Below the pieces are notes generated by a model. That model was given only the letters and a program-made list of their open reading frames with translations. It was not told where the DNA came from and ran no database searches. The position numbers and the translations under genes were made by a program. DNA of 64,000 nt from JACVRW01 sp963819115 (lineage in GTDB: Bacteria; Actinomycetota; Thermoleophilia; Solirubrobacterales; Thermoleophilaceae). The stretch spans positions 62,001 through 126,000 of the forward strand of contig CAWFUR010000012.1 in the NCBI GenBank assembly GCA_963819115.1, written 5' to 3'. This document shows, piece by piece, positions 1-8,492 of this stretch. The stretch's first letter is position 1. Every line of letters starts with the position of its first letter.

Positions 1-329
1 ACCGCAAGAAGGAGCTGATCATCCGGGGCGGCTACAACGTCTACCCGCGTGAGGTCGAGGAGGTTCTCTACGAGCACCCCTCCGTCCAGGAGGTGGCCGT
101 GGTGGGCGTGCCGGACGAGGCCCTGGGCGAGGAGGTGGGCTGCGCCGTGGTCCTGAAGAAGGGCGCGGAGGCCGACGCGGAGGAGCTGAAGTCCTACGTG
201 AAGGAGCAGGTGGCGGCCTACAAGTACCCGCGCAAGGTGTGGTTCCTCGATGAGCTGCCCAAGGGCCCCACGGGCAAGATCCTGAAGCGCGAGATCAAGG
301 CGCCGGAGAGGGCGGCCTCGGCCCCGTAA
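1..329 (+). CDS. Acyl-CoA synthetase / AMP-dependent ligase, C-terminal fragment
   Basis: The gene enters from the left edge; its reading frame starts at base 3 and ends at the TAA at 327-329. The visible 108 residues are the mobile C-terminal subdomain of the ANL (acyl-CoA synthetase) superfamily. They include the hinge-region motif RKKELIIRGGYNVYPREVEE and the terminal motif PKGPTGKILKREI, whose lysine (GKIL) is the conserved adenylation lysine. By family knowledge the enzyme activates a carboxylic acid to an acyl-AMP and then an acyl-CoA. The substrate-binding N-terminal domain lies outside the window, so the substrate cannot be read. The family assignment is secure; fatty acid is the most likely substrate. 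Confidence 0.9.
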   Translation, partial: RKKELIIRGGYNVYPREVEEVLYEHPSVQEVAVVGVPDEALGEEVGCAVVLKKGAEADAEELKSYVKEQVAAYKYPRKVWFLDELPKGPTGKILKREIKAPERAASAP

Positions 330-368
330 CCTGGCGCTTCAGGGTGCTCAGCTAGCCTGGCGGACCTC

Positions 369-1901
369 ATGAGCGCGGGTCCCGGGTTCACCCGGCGAGG
401 ATTGATGGAGGCCGGGGGCGCCGGCGCGGCCGCGGTTGGGCTCGCCGCGTGCGGCGACGACTACTTCGCGCCGAAGACGAAGCACAGGCGTGACGCGCCG
501 AACACGCTGCTGATCGTGACCGACTCCACGCGCGCGGACTACGTGGGCGCATACAACCACGTATCGCGCAACAAGACGCCGAACCTGGACGCCCTGGCGA
601 GGGATTCGCTCCTCTTCGACCTCGCGGTGCCCGAGGCCATGCCCACCGGGCCGGCCCGCAGGTCGCTGCTCACCGGCCAGCGCTCCTTCCCCTACCGCAA
701 CTGGGTGCCCACCCCAGGGTTGCCGCTCGAGCCGGGGTGGATCCCGATCCCGGACTGGCAGCCGATCGTGACCGAGGTCATGGGAGAGGCCGGGGTGGAG
801 ACCGCGTACTGCACCGACAACCCGTTCCTGGTGGGCCCGCGTTTCGCGAACTTCCGGCGGACCCTCGACTACGCGCGTCCGAGCTATTCCCAGGGCGCGT
901 ACCGCTTCCTGAACAAGCCCTTCAAGCGCCCGGCGCCCCGCAGCGCCATCGAGCGCTACCTGCTGCCCAAGCTGAACAACTCGCTGGAGGTGGGCCGCCT
1001 ACGGTCGCACGTGGGGTGGAACAGCATCTACCGCCACACCGAGCGCCAGTACCCAGCGGCACGGGTCATGCGCAGCGGGATGAACCTGCTCGACGACCTC
1101 AAGAAGCGGCGCCCGTTCTTCCTCGGCGTGGACAGCTTCGATCCGCACGAGCCGCTCGACGCGCCCACGGCCTACGTGGACCGGTTCGGAACGGAGCCGC
1201 GAGGCATCCAGAAGCAGGGCATCCAGCCGATCCAGCCCTTCGAGACACCGTACTCATGGGTGGTCGAGGTGGACCTCGACGACGAGACGATCGAGGTGGT
1301 GCGCGACCTCTACGCCGCCGAGATCACCTACGTGGACGCGTGGATCGGCCGGCTGATGAACAAGCTGGACGACGAGAAGCTGCTGGACGAGACCGTCGTC
1401 TACTACATCTCCGACCACGGCCTGACGCTCGGCGAGGACGGCGTGGTGGGCAAGGCCGCGGCGCGGGCCCAGTGGCACATCTACCACGTGCCCTGCATGA
1501 TCCGGCACCCGGAGGGCAAGCGCGCCGGCGAGCGCAGCCAGTTCTTCGCCTCCACCCACGACGTGGCTCCCACGCTGCTCTCCTTCATGGGCATCCGGGC
1601 GCCAGGACAGATGACGGGCGAGGACCTCTCCGTGCTCTTCGACGGCGGGGTGCCTCCGGACCGCCCCCATTTCACGGCCTGTTACGCGGACTACGTGCTC
1701 GCCGGTGACTTCGACTGGTTCCTCCTCTCTGACAGCGAGGGACGGCGCAAGCGCCTCTACGACAAGCGACGCGACCCGCGGGAGCAGGTGGACGTGGCCG
1801 CCGAGCACCCCGAGATCGTGGACCGGCTCTGGCGCACCCTGGAGGACGAGGCCGGCGGGACCCTTCCGCAGTTCGGCTCGAAGGGCGTGATCGGCGGGTG
1901 A
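369..1901 (+). CDS. Sulfatase-fold lipoprotein (Tat-exported) with Thr in place of the formylglycine Cys
   Basis: A 510-residue alkaline-phosphatase-superfamily protein. The N-terminus has a twin-arginine motif (TRRGL), a hydrophobic stretch and a lipobox (GLAAC, Cys28), so it is probably a Tat-exported lipoprotein on the outer face of the membrane. The sulfatase signature appears as TGPARRSLLTG at residues 93-103, where typical sulfatases have C-x-P-S-R; the nucleophile position is therefore Thr93. Asp52, the PHEP motif (His260) and ISDHG (Asp349/His350) are retained. Thr is the nucleophile of related phospho-transferases and phosphoesterases such as LtaS, so phosphoester chemistry is more likely than formylglycine-dependent sulfate ester hydrolysis. 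The stop overlaps the next start (GTGA), and the downstream gene is a paralogue. The fold is secure; the substrate is unknown. Confidence 0.85.
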   Translation: MSAGPGFTRRGLMEAGGAGAAAVGLAACGDDYFAPKTKHRRDAPNTLLIVTDSTRADYVGAYNHVSRNKTPNLDALARDSLLFDLAVPEAMPTGPARRSLLTGQRSFPYRNWVPTPGLPLEPGWIPIPDWQPIVTEVMGEAGVETAYCTDNPFLVGPRFANFRRTLDYARPSYSQGAYRFLNKPFKRPAPRSAIERYLLPKLNNSLEVGRLRSHVGWNSIYRHTERQYPAARVMRSGMNLLDDLKKRRPFFLGVDSFDPHEPLDAPTAYVDRFGTEPRGIQKQGIQPIQPFETPYSWVVEVDLDDETIEVVRDLYAAEITYVDAWIGRLMNKLDDEKLLDETVVYYISDHGLTLGEDGVVGKAAARAQWHIYHVPCMIRHPEGKRAGERSQFFASTHDVAPTLLSFMGIRAPGQMTGEDLSVLFDGGVPPDRPHFTACYADYVLAGDFDWFLLSDSEGRRKRLYDKRRDPREQVDVAAEHPEIVDRLWRTLEDEAGGTLPQFGSKGVIGG

Positions 1902-3427
1902 GCCTCACCCGCCGGAGCCTGCTGCGGCGCGGGGGCGCCGGGGCGGCGGGAGCCACGATGGCGGGCGCGCTGGTCAGGCCTCGCGCTGCGTCCGCCCAGA
2001 TGGGCGACGACCACGCCCGGAACACCGTGCTCCTCGTGCTCCCGCTCGTGCGAAAGAGCCACGTGCACTCCTTCGAGGGCAACTCGCCGGCGAAGACACC
2101 GAACCTGGATGAGCTGCGCAAGGACTCCCTGCGCTTCGACCGCGTGATCCCCGAGTCGATGCCCGCGCTGCCCGCCCGCCGCGCGCTCCTCACCGGCACC
2201 CGCTGCTACCCGTTCCGCAGCTGGCGGCGCACGGCCGGAATGCCGTCGGTCCCGGGCTTCAACCCCGTGTGGGACTACCAGCCGGTGATCACCGAGACGC
2301 TCCGAGACCACGGCGTGGCCACGGCGTACGTGAGCGACAACCCCGTGCTCCAGACGCCGCGCTTCCCGGAGCTGCGCACCACCACGCCCGACCTCCGGCC
2401 GGCCACCACCGCTCCGGGGATCGAATCCGACCTGCTGGCCCAGCTGGACCGGCTCGACGCCGCCACCGCGGCCCACTACCGGCGCGGCATCGACACCCTC
2501 CGGGAGCTAGCGAGGGCGGGCAGGCCGTTCTTCCTGGGCGTTGACCCATTCCTGCCCGAGGACGCGTTCGAGGCCCCGCGCGTGTACGTGGAGCCGTCGA
2601 AGATCGAGAAGCTGGGGCTGGGTCCCATGGACGGGCGCCTCACGCCCATGCGCTTCAAGGACGACGCCCTTAAGGGCGTCCGCGACCGCTACCGCACGCA
2701 CGTGGAGACGGTGGACGAGTGGGTGGGCCGGTTCATGGACGCGCTGCGCGACCTCCACCTGGCCGGCGACACGGCCGTGGCCGCGATCGGGGACCACGGC
2801 ATGGCCCTTGGCGAGCACGGCTACCTCGGCCGTGCGGCGCCCACCTCCCACCGCCCCTCCTACGAGGTTCCCCTGTTGCTGAGGCATCCCAAGCGGCAGG
2901 AGAAGGGCCACAACATCGACTGGTACGCGTCCACGCACGACGTGGCTCCCACGCTCCTCTCCTTCATGCGCATTCCGGTGCCCGGGAAGATGCTCGGCGA
3001 GGACCTCACCGCGCTCTTCGACGGGGTGGACCAGTGGGATCTCTTCCATCGCGGCCGCTCCGTCACCGCGGTGGGGTCGCAGATCATCGTCCGCGACAAC
3101 CGCTGGCTGATGGTGGCCGACAGGCAGCGAATCGAGCGTCGCCTGTACGACGACGACGAGGAGGCGGACGACAACATCACGCGCTACGACGACGTGGCCA
3201 ACAAGGAGCCCGGCGTGCTGAGCGACCTGTCCGAGACCGCCACCACCGTGGCCGGCGGCACCCTGCCGGAGTTCGGCCCCGACGGGGCCAAGCGCCCACC
3301 GCGGGAGCACGACGACGACGACGTGGACGACGACGGCATCCCCAACGACTTCGACGCCGTGAACAACGACGAGATTCCCGACGACACCTCGAAGCAGGAG
3401 CTCCACTTCGACGGGAGGCATCCGTGA
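1898..3427 (+). CDS. Degenerate sulfatase-like protein (predicted pseudoenzyme), Tat-exported
   Basis: A 509-residue paralogue of the preceding protein, starting at a GTG that overlaps the upstream stop by 4 bases. It has a Tat signal (TRRSLLRRG) and a probable cleavage site after ASA near residue 33. The fold-marking segments survive (ALLTG, GDHGMALGEHG, STHDVAPTLLSF), but key catalytic positions are lost by alignment to its neighbour. The metal Asp is Pro49, the nucleophile is Ala90 (ALPARRALLTG), and the PHEP histidine is Glu221. Asp299/His300 remain. The C-terminus is very acidic and contains DVDDDGIPNDFDAVNND, resembling a thrombospondin type 3 calcium-binding repeat. I infer a binding or regulatory role beside the first protein rather than hydrolysis. 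It overlaps the exporter gene (GTGA). Confidence 0.8.
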   Translation: MSLTRRSLLRRGGAGAAGATMAGALVRPRAASAQMGDDHARNTVLLVLPLVRKSHVHSFEGNSPAKTPNLDELRKDSLRFDRVIPESMPALPARRALLTGTRCYPFRSWRRTAGMPSVPGFNPVWDYQPVITETLRDHGVATAYVSDNPVLQTPRFPELRTTTPDLRPATTAPGIESDLLAQLDRLDAATAAHYRRGIDTLRELARAGRPFFLGVDPFLPEDAFEAPRVYVEPSKIEKLGLGPMDGRLTPMRFKDDALKGVRDRYRTHVETVDEWVGRFMDALRDLHLAGDTAVAAIGDHGMALGEHGYLGRAAPTSHRPSYEVPLLLRHPKRQEKGHNIDWYASTHDVAPTLLSFMRIPVPGKMLGEDLTALFDGVDQWDLFHRGRSVTAVGSQIIVRDNRWLMVADRQRIERRLYDDDEEADDNITRYDDVANKEPGVLSDLSETATTVAGGTLPEFGPDGAKRPPREHDDDDVDDDGIPNDFDAVNNDEIPDDTSKQELHFDGRHP

Positions 3428-5154
3428 GCCGGGAGCGGGTCAACCCCTCCCCCGAGTTCCTGCAGGCGCACAAGTGGAAGATCTTCGGCGTCATGATGGT
3501 GGCCTGGGCGATGACGCTCCTGGACGTCTCGATCGTGAACATCGCGATCCCCGACCTCCAGGACGAGCTGAGCACCGACGTGGGCACGGTCACCTGGGTG
3601 ATCAACGCCTACAACATCACCTTCGCGATCCTGCTCGTGTCGATGGGGCGCCTCGCGGATCAGTTCGGGCGCAAGCGCTTCTTCCTCATCGGCCTCAGCG
3701 TCTTCACCATCGGATCGGCGCTGTGCGCGGCGGCGTGGTCGGTGGAGTGGCTGATGGCCTTCCGCGTGATCCAGGGGGTGGGCGCCGGCATTCTGGCGCC
3801 GCTCGGGTTCGCCATCACCGTGCTCGTGTTCCCGCCTGCCGAGCGCGGCCGCGGACTGGCGCTGATTGCCGTGGTGGCGCTCGTGTCCTCCGCGTTCGGT
3901 CCGGTGCTCGGCGGAGTGCTGGTGGAGCTGGCCAGCTGGCACTGGATCTTCCTGATCAACATCCCCTTCGGGATCCTCGGGCTGCTGCTGGCCTGGCGCT
4001 GGTGGCCCGAGACCTGGGACCTCACCGCGGGCCGCGAGGTGGACGTGCGCGGGATGTTGCTGCTGGCGGGCGCCGTGCTCTGCCTCACCGTCGCGCTGAT
4101 CGAGGCGAATCCCTTCGCGGGCAACCTCGCACTGTGGCTCAGCCTCATGCAGGCGTCGATCCTCTTCGGCGTGACCTTCGTGTGGTGGGAGAAGCGCGCG
4201 CCCAGCCCGATGCTGGCACCCAAGCTGCTGGAGAACAAGCAGTTCCGCAACGCGAACATCGCCATGCTCCTGTTCGCGGCCGGCGCCATCGGGAGCCTCC
4301 TGCTGCTCTCGCTGGTGTTCACGAACCTCTGGGGCTACGAGCCGATCGAGGCCGGGCTCGCGCTCCTGCCCGTGCCCGTCTGCGGACTGATCGTGTGGCC
4401 GCTGGTGGGCCGGGCGGCGGACACGCGGCCGCCCGGAGAGCTGGCCAAGCCCGCCCTGTTCGCAATGGCCCTGGGGATGCTGTGGGTCTCGTTCCTCCCC
4501 TCCACCGCGGCCGATGGCTGGACCTACCTCAAGATCTTCCCGGGCCTCGCGCTGATCGGTGTGGGCATGGGCATCGGCTTCCCCGCGCTCAACGTCGGGG
4601 CGATGGGGGCGGTGGCAGGGCCGGAGGTGGGCCTGGCCTCGGGTGTGCTCAACACGGCGCGCCAGCTGGGCGCGGCGATCGGCATCGCGCTGCTCGTGGC
4701 CACCTTTGGAGGGGCGCTACACGCCCACATGGCCTGGTTCGCGGACGACAAGATTCAGGATGCGGTCGACGAGTGGGAGATCCCCGGGCCGCTCGCCGGA
4801 CAGGTGGTGAAATCGACCCTCCACGACTACACCGGAGGCACCTCCAACCGCTTCAAGCCCGAGCCGGGCTTCGACCAGGAGATCATCCGCCAAACCGCCG
4901 GATCGGCCCGGGAGGGCTTCGCCTGGGCCTTCCGCCACGCCGCGCTGCTGATCCTCTCGGTGATCCCGCTGCTGGGGGCGCTGAAACGCACCCCCGCCCA
5001 GGCGCGCGCGGAGTTCATGGCCCAGATGCAGGCCCAGCAGGCCGCGGGCGACGGTCCGCCGGAACCGAAGCCGAAGCCGGAGCCCGATCCCGAGCCGGCG
5101 GCGGACGGCGACGCGACGGTCCGGGCGCCGCTCACTCAGCGGCCCGCGACCTGA
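3424..5154 (+). CDS. MFS transporter, DHA2-type (14 predicted TM segments)
   Basis: A 576-residue major facilitator protein. I chose the GTG at 3424 because it overlaps the upstream TGA and gives the short cytoplasmic start MSRERVNPSPEF followed by TM1 (FGVMMVAWAMTLLDVSIVN). The drug:H+ antiporter motif at TM1 (LDVSIVNIAIPDL), motif A (GRLADQFGRKRFF) and motif C (SSAFGPVLGGVL) are all visible, typical of the EmrB/QacA-like DHA2 group. The C-terminus is a hydrophilic Pro/Glu/Lys-rich tail. Translational coupling to two exported sulfatase-fold proteins suggests that it exports or imports their substrate or product; this is inference. The actual cargo cannot be read. Confidence 0.88.
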   Translation: MSRERVNPSPEFLQAHKWKIFGVMMVAWAMTLLDVSIVNIAIPDLQDELSTDVGTVTWVINAYNITFAILLVSMGRLADQFGRKRFFLIGLSVFTIGSALCAAAWSVEWLMAFRVIQGVGAGILAPLGFAITVLVFPPAERGRGLALIAVVALVSSAFGPVLGGVLVELASWHWIFLINIPFGILGLLLAWRWWPETWDLTAGREVDVRGMLLLAGAVLCLTVALIEANPFAGNLALWLSLMQASILFGVTFVWWEKRAPSPMLAPKLLENKQFRNANIAMLLFAAGAIGSLLLLSLVFTNLWGYEPIEAGLALLPVPVCGLIVWPLVGRAADTRPPGELAKPALFAMALGMLWVSFLPSTAADGWTYLKIFPGLALIGVGMGIGFPALNVGAMGAVAGPEVGLASGVLNTARQLGAAIGIALLVATFGGALHAHMAWFADDKIQDAVDEWEIPGPLAGQVVKSTLHDYTGGTSNRFKPEPGFDQEIIRQTAGSAREGFAWAFRHAALLILSVIPLLGALKRTPAQARAEFMAQMQAQQAAGDGPPEPKPKPEPDPEPAADGDATVRAPLTQRPAT

Positions 5155-5164
5155 CGCGGCGGGT

Positions 5165-6610
5165 CTAGCCGGTCACGGCCGCGGCGGTGGGCTCGCCGGC
5201 GCTGAGCCGGCTCTCCACCAGCTCCAGCAACCGGGCCGCGGAGTGCTGGGGCGACTCGCTCGCCGTGTCGAGCGTCAGCTCGGCCGCATGTGGCTCCTCG
5301 TAGGGGTCGGAGACCCCGGTGAAGCTCTCGATCTCCCCGGCACGCGCCCGCTCGTAGAGCCCCTTCACGTCGCGGCGCTCGCATTCCTCCACCGAGGCGC
5401 GGACGTGCACCTCCACGAAGCGCTCGCCCATCCGCGCCCGCGCCTCCTCGCGCGCCTGGCGGTAGGGCGAGATCGCCGCCACGATGGCCACCACGCCGTT
5501 GCGGGAGAGGATGTCGGCCACGAACGCGATCCGGCGCACGTTGGTGTCGCGGTCCTCGCGCGTGAATCCCAGTCCGGAGCAAAGGCCCTCGCGGATCACG
5601 TCCCCGTCGATCAGCTCCACCCGGCGGCCGCGTCCCCTCAGCATGCGCGTGGCGAGCGTGGCCACGGTGGACTTCCCCGAGCCTGAGAGGCCCGTGAGCC
5701 ACACGCACACGCCCGGCGCCGGCGCGGAAGTCGAGGCGGGCACCTCGGCGATCGGGCCGAGCTCCGGCTCGAGGCCATGGAGCTCGAATGCCTGGAAGCG
5801 GCTGAAGAGGCGGTGGTTGGGGCCGTGGTAGTCGGACGAGCCCGTGCTCAGCAGGCCGAGCTCCCGGCAGCGCGCGGCCACCAGCGCCGTCTGCTCCGGG
5901 GTGTGCGTGACGTAGAACGCCTCCACCCCGTCGAGGCCGGCGCCCTGGTAGCGGTCGATCGCGGCGAGCACCCCGGCCTCGTCCTCGATGTCCCAGAAGG
6001 GGTGGGCCCATATCGCCACGCCGCCGGCGTCGTGGATCCACCGGATCGCCTCCGACACGGTGGGGTGGCTGCGGGCCACGTAGCCCGGGGTTCCCTGGAT
6101 CAGGTAGGCCGGGATGAAGGAGGACACGTCCGCGTGGCCCTCGCGCTCGAGCCGCTCGGCGTTGGCCGGGTGGGCCAGCACCGCCGCGGCCAGGTGCGGG
6201 CGTCCCACCGGCTTGCCCGCTGCGCGCCTGGCCGCCACCGGCGCCGGGTCGATCTCGAAGCCGAGCTCGTTCAGGCGGGCGGCCATGGCCTCGGCCCGCC
6301 GCTCGCGATCGCCCCGGGCCTCCAGCAGCCGGGAGGCCAGCACCGGGTCGTGGTGGTCGATCCCGTAGCCGAGGATGTGAAGGTCCTCGAATTCCCCGTC
6401 CACGGCGGAGATCTCCGTGGCCGGCACGATCTGGACGCCATGCTCGGCGCCGGCGGCCAGGGCCTCGTCGATGCCGTCCACCGTGTCGTGGTCGGTGAGC
6501 GCAAGGAGCTCCACTCCGGCCTCCGCCGCCGCCGCCACGACGCGCTCCGCCGGCAGCTCGCCGTCGGAGTGGATCGAGTGGGACTGAAGGTCGAACCCCG
6601 GAATGCTCAC
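5165..6610 (-). CDS. Fusion protein: PHP-domain phosphoesterase (COG0613/YciV-like) + adenylylsulfate (APS) kinase
   Basis: A 481-residue two-domain protein with a GTG start. Residues about 5-295 form a complete PHP domain with all metal-binding motifs: HSIHSDG (His11, His13, Asp15), LTDHDT (His41, Asp42), EIS (Glu66), RPHL (His139), AHPF (His203) and SSDYHG (Asp260, His262). Residues about 300-470 are APS kinase: P-loop GLSGSGKST (307-315), IDGDVIREGL, FTREDRDTNVRR, ISPYR and KGLYERARAGEIESFTG. APS kinase makes PAPS from APS and ATP. COG0613 relatives include a characterised 3',5'-nucleotide bisphosphatase that converts PAP to AMP, and the E. coli exonuclease YciV. The two activities would form one PAPS/PAP cycle (inference). 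No sulfate adenylyltransferase is in the window. The gene lies 25 bases downstream of the GlsB-like gene on the same strand. Confidence 0.9.
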   Translation of the reverse strand: MSIPGFDLQSHSIHSDGELPAERVVAAAAEAGVELLALTDHDTVDGIDEALAAGAEHGVQIVPATEISAVDGEFEDLHILGYGIDHHDPVLASRLLEARGDRERRAEAMAARLNELGFEIDPAPVAARRAAGKPVGRPHLAAAVLAHPANAERLEREGHADVSSFIPAYLIQGTPGYVARSHPTVSEAIRWIHDAGGVAIWAHPFWDIEDEAGVLAAIDRYQGAGLDGVEAFYVTHTPEQTALVAARCRELGLLSTGSSDYHGPNHRLFSRFQAFELHGLEPELGPIAEVPASTSAPAPGVCVWLTGLSGSGKSTVATLATRMLRGRGRRVELIDGDVIREGLCSGLGFTREDRDTNVRRIAFVADILSRNGVVAIVAAISPYRQAREEARARMGERFVEVHVRASVEECERRDVKGLYERARAGEIESFTGVSDPYEEPHAAELTLDTASESPQHSAARLLELVESRLSAGEPTAAAVTG

Positions 6611-6635
6611 GGCGCCAACATATCGGGACGGCGGG

Positions 6636-6908
6636 CTAGGGAGTGACCGCGGTGCGGTCGCCCGGCCCGGCCATCCGCCGGTAGACGAGCAGCACGAGCA
6701 CCGTGCCGATCACCGCGCCGACCAGGCCTCCGAGATCGAACATGTCGGTGTCGCCGATGCCGAGCAGGCTGGTGAAGATGAAGAACCCGACGAGCGAGCC
6801 CACCAGGCCGAGGAGGATGGTCACGAAGAAGCCACCCGGGTCCTTTCCCGGCACCAGCGCCTTCGCGACGTAGCCGGCAACGAGTCCCAGGATTATGGCT
6901 CCGATCAT
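6636..6908 (-). CDS. GlsB/YeaQ/YmgE-family small membrane protein
   Basis: A 90-residue protein with three predicted membrane helices and the glycine-rich pattern of the transglycosylase-associated/GlsB family (GAIILGLVAGYVAKALVPGKDPGGF near the start, then GLVGSLVGFFIF and GGLVGAVIGTVLVLLVYRR). The family is linked to general and acid stress; its molecular role is not established. The length is normal for the family. It starts 9 bases after the P5C dehydrogenase stop, so it is probably read from the proline operon. Confidence 0.85.
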   Translation of the reverse strand: MIGAIILGLVAGYVAKALVPGKDPGGFFVTILLGLVGSLVGFFIFTSLLGIGDTDMFDLGGLVGAVIGTVLVLLVYRRMAGPGDRTAVTP

Positions 6909-6917
6909 GTTCTGAGC

Positions 6918-8492
6918 CTACCCACGAGAGGCCGGCGTAACCCGGAGGCCGTGGCGCATCGTGTTCTCGGTGACCACGTGGGGCTGCACGAACTGGAGCA
7001 GGTAGTCCGGGCCGCCGGCCTTTGAGCCGCTCCCCGAGCGGCGGTTGCCGCCAAAGGGCTGGCGCCCCACCATCGCTCCCGTGGTGCCCCGGTTCACGTA
7101 GAGGTTGCCCACGGGAGAGCGCCGGGTCACCCGCTCGACGGTGCCCGGGCTGCGCGAGAAGAGGCCGCCGGTGAGCGCGAAGGGCAGCGAGTCCACCACG
7201 TCGCAGGCGGCGTCGATGCCGGGCACGGCGGTCACGGTCAGCAGCGGCCCGAAGATCTCCTCGCGGACCACCGCCGAGTCCTCCGTCAGCCCGCGGGCCA
7301 GCGTCGGAGGGCAGAAGCAGCCCTCGCCGGGCACCGGAGCCACCCGCGCCACCACCTCTCCCTCGCGCTCGGCCAGCGCGGCGTAACGGAGCACCCGCTC
7401 CTGCGACTCCGGGTCGATCACCGGAGGCACCTCGGCCGCGAAGTCCATGGCCTGGCCCACGCGCAGCACCGCGACCGCCCCCGACAGGCGTTCGACGAGG
7501 GTGTCGGCGATCGCCTCGTGCACCAGCACCCGGGAGGCGGCCGAGCACTTCTGGCCGGCGTAGGCGAACGCCGAGTGCACGATCTCGGGCACCGCCTCGT
7601 CCAGGTCGGCGTCGGAGTCCACGATCACGCAGTTCTTGCCCCCCATCTCCGACACCACGCGCTTCAGGTGGGGCTGTCCGCCCGGGGTCTCGGCCGCCCG
7701 CCTGAGGATCTCGAGGCCCACCGCGCTCGACCCCGTGAAGGCCACCAGGTGAACCCTCGGATCGCTCACCAGCGCGGCGCCCGCCTCTCCGTATCCCGGC
7801 AGGAGCGAGAGGGCGTCCGCGGGCACCCCGCCGGCGTGTAGGGCCTCCACCAGGGCGTGGGCGCTGGCGGGCGACTGCTCGGCGGGCTTCAGCACCACGG
7901 CGTTGCCGGCGGCCAGCGCGGCGGCCGTCATCCCGCAGGGGATGGCCAGTGGGAAGTTCCAGGGGGCGATCACCGCGGCCACTCCCAGCGGGCCGTACCG
8001 CATGGTGTTGCGCTCCCCCGGCACCTGAAGAAGCTCGCGCCCGGCATCGAGGGCCACCGCCGCGCCGGCGTAGTACTCGAGGAAGTCGATCGCCTCGCAC
8101 ACGTCGGCGTCCGCCTCCATCCAGGGCTTCGCGCATTCGCGGACCTGGAGCGCGGCGAGCTCGAAGCGGCGCTCGCGGAGCCGGGCGGCTGCCGCCCGGA
8201 GAGCGGCGGCGCGTTCCGCCGCCGGGCGGCTGCCCCAGTCGCGGAACCCGCGCTCGGCGGCGGCCACGGCCGCGCCCGCGTCGGCCTCGGTCGCGCTACC
8301 CGTCCGCGCCACGAGCAGCGACGGCGCGCCCGGGTCGGTGGAGTCTAGACCCTCGGCACTCCCGCGCTCGCCCCCGATCAGCACCGGTACCGACAGGGGG
8401 AGCCGGGCGTCGAGGTCACTCAGCGCGCCGAGCAGGGACTCGCGCACCGGGGCCCGGCGCAGCTCCAGCACTGGCTCGTTGGCGAAGCTCAC
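6918..8492 (-). CDS. pruA: 1-pyrroline-5-carboxylate dehydrogenase
   Basis: A 524-residue aldehyde dehydrogenase superfamily enzyme that oxidises P5C/glutamate semialdehyde to glutamate with NAD(P)+, the second step of proline catabolism. Visible motifs are APWNFPLAIPCGM (Rossmann/oxyanion region), VAFTGSSAVG, the general base in SEMGGKN, the catalytic Cys in YAGQKCSAASR, EEIFGPLL, and a C-terminal QPFGGNRRSGSGSKAGG typical of P5CDH. The GTG start overlaps the ProDH stop by 4 bases, so the two steps are translationally coupled. This is the monofunctional split form rather than a PutA fusion. Confidence 0.93.
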   Translation of the reverse strand: MSFANEPVLELRRAPVRESLLGALSDLDARLPLSVPVLIGGERGSAEGLDSTDPGAPSLLVARTGSATEADAGAAVAAAERGFRDWGSRPAAERAAALRAAAARLRERRFELAALQVRECAKPWMEADADVCEAIDFLEYYAGAAVALDAGRELLQVPGERNTMRYGPLGVAAVIAPWNFPLAIPCGMTAAALAAGNAVVLKPAEQSPASAHALVEALHAGGVPADALSLLPGYGEAGAALVSDPRVHLVAFTGSSAVGLEILRRAAETPGGQPHLKRVVSEMGGKNCVIVDSDADLDEAVPEIVHSAFAYAGQKCSAASRVLVHEAIADTLVERLSGAVAVLRVGQAMDFAAEVPPVIDPESQERVLRYAALAEREGEVVARVAPVPGEGCFCPPTLARGLTEDSAVVREEIFGPLLTVTAVPGIDAACDVVDSLPFALTGGLFSRSPGTVERVTRRSPVGNLYVNRGTTGAMVGRQPFGGNRRSGSGSKAGGPDYLLQFVQPHVVTENTMRHGLRVTPASRG

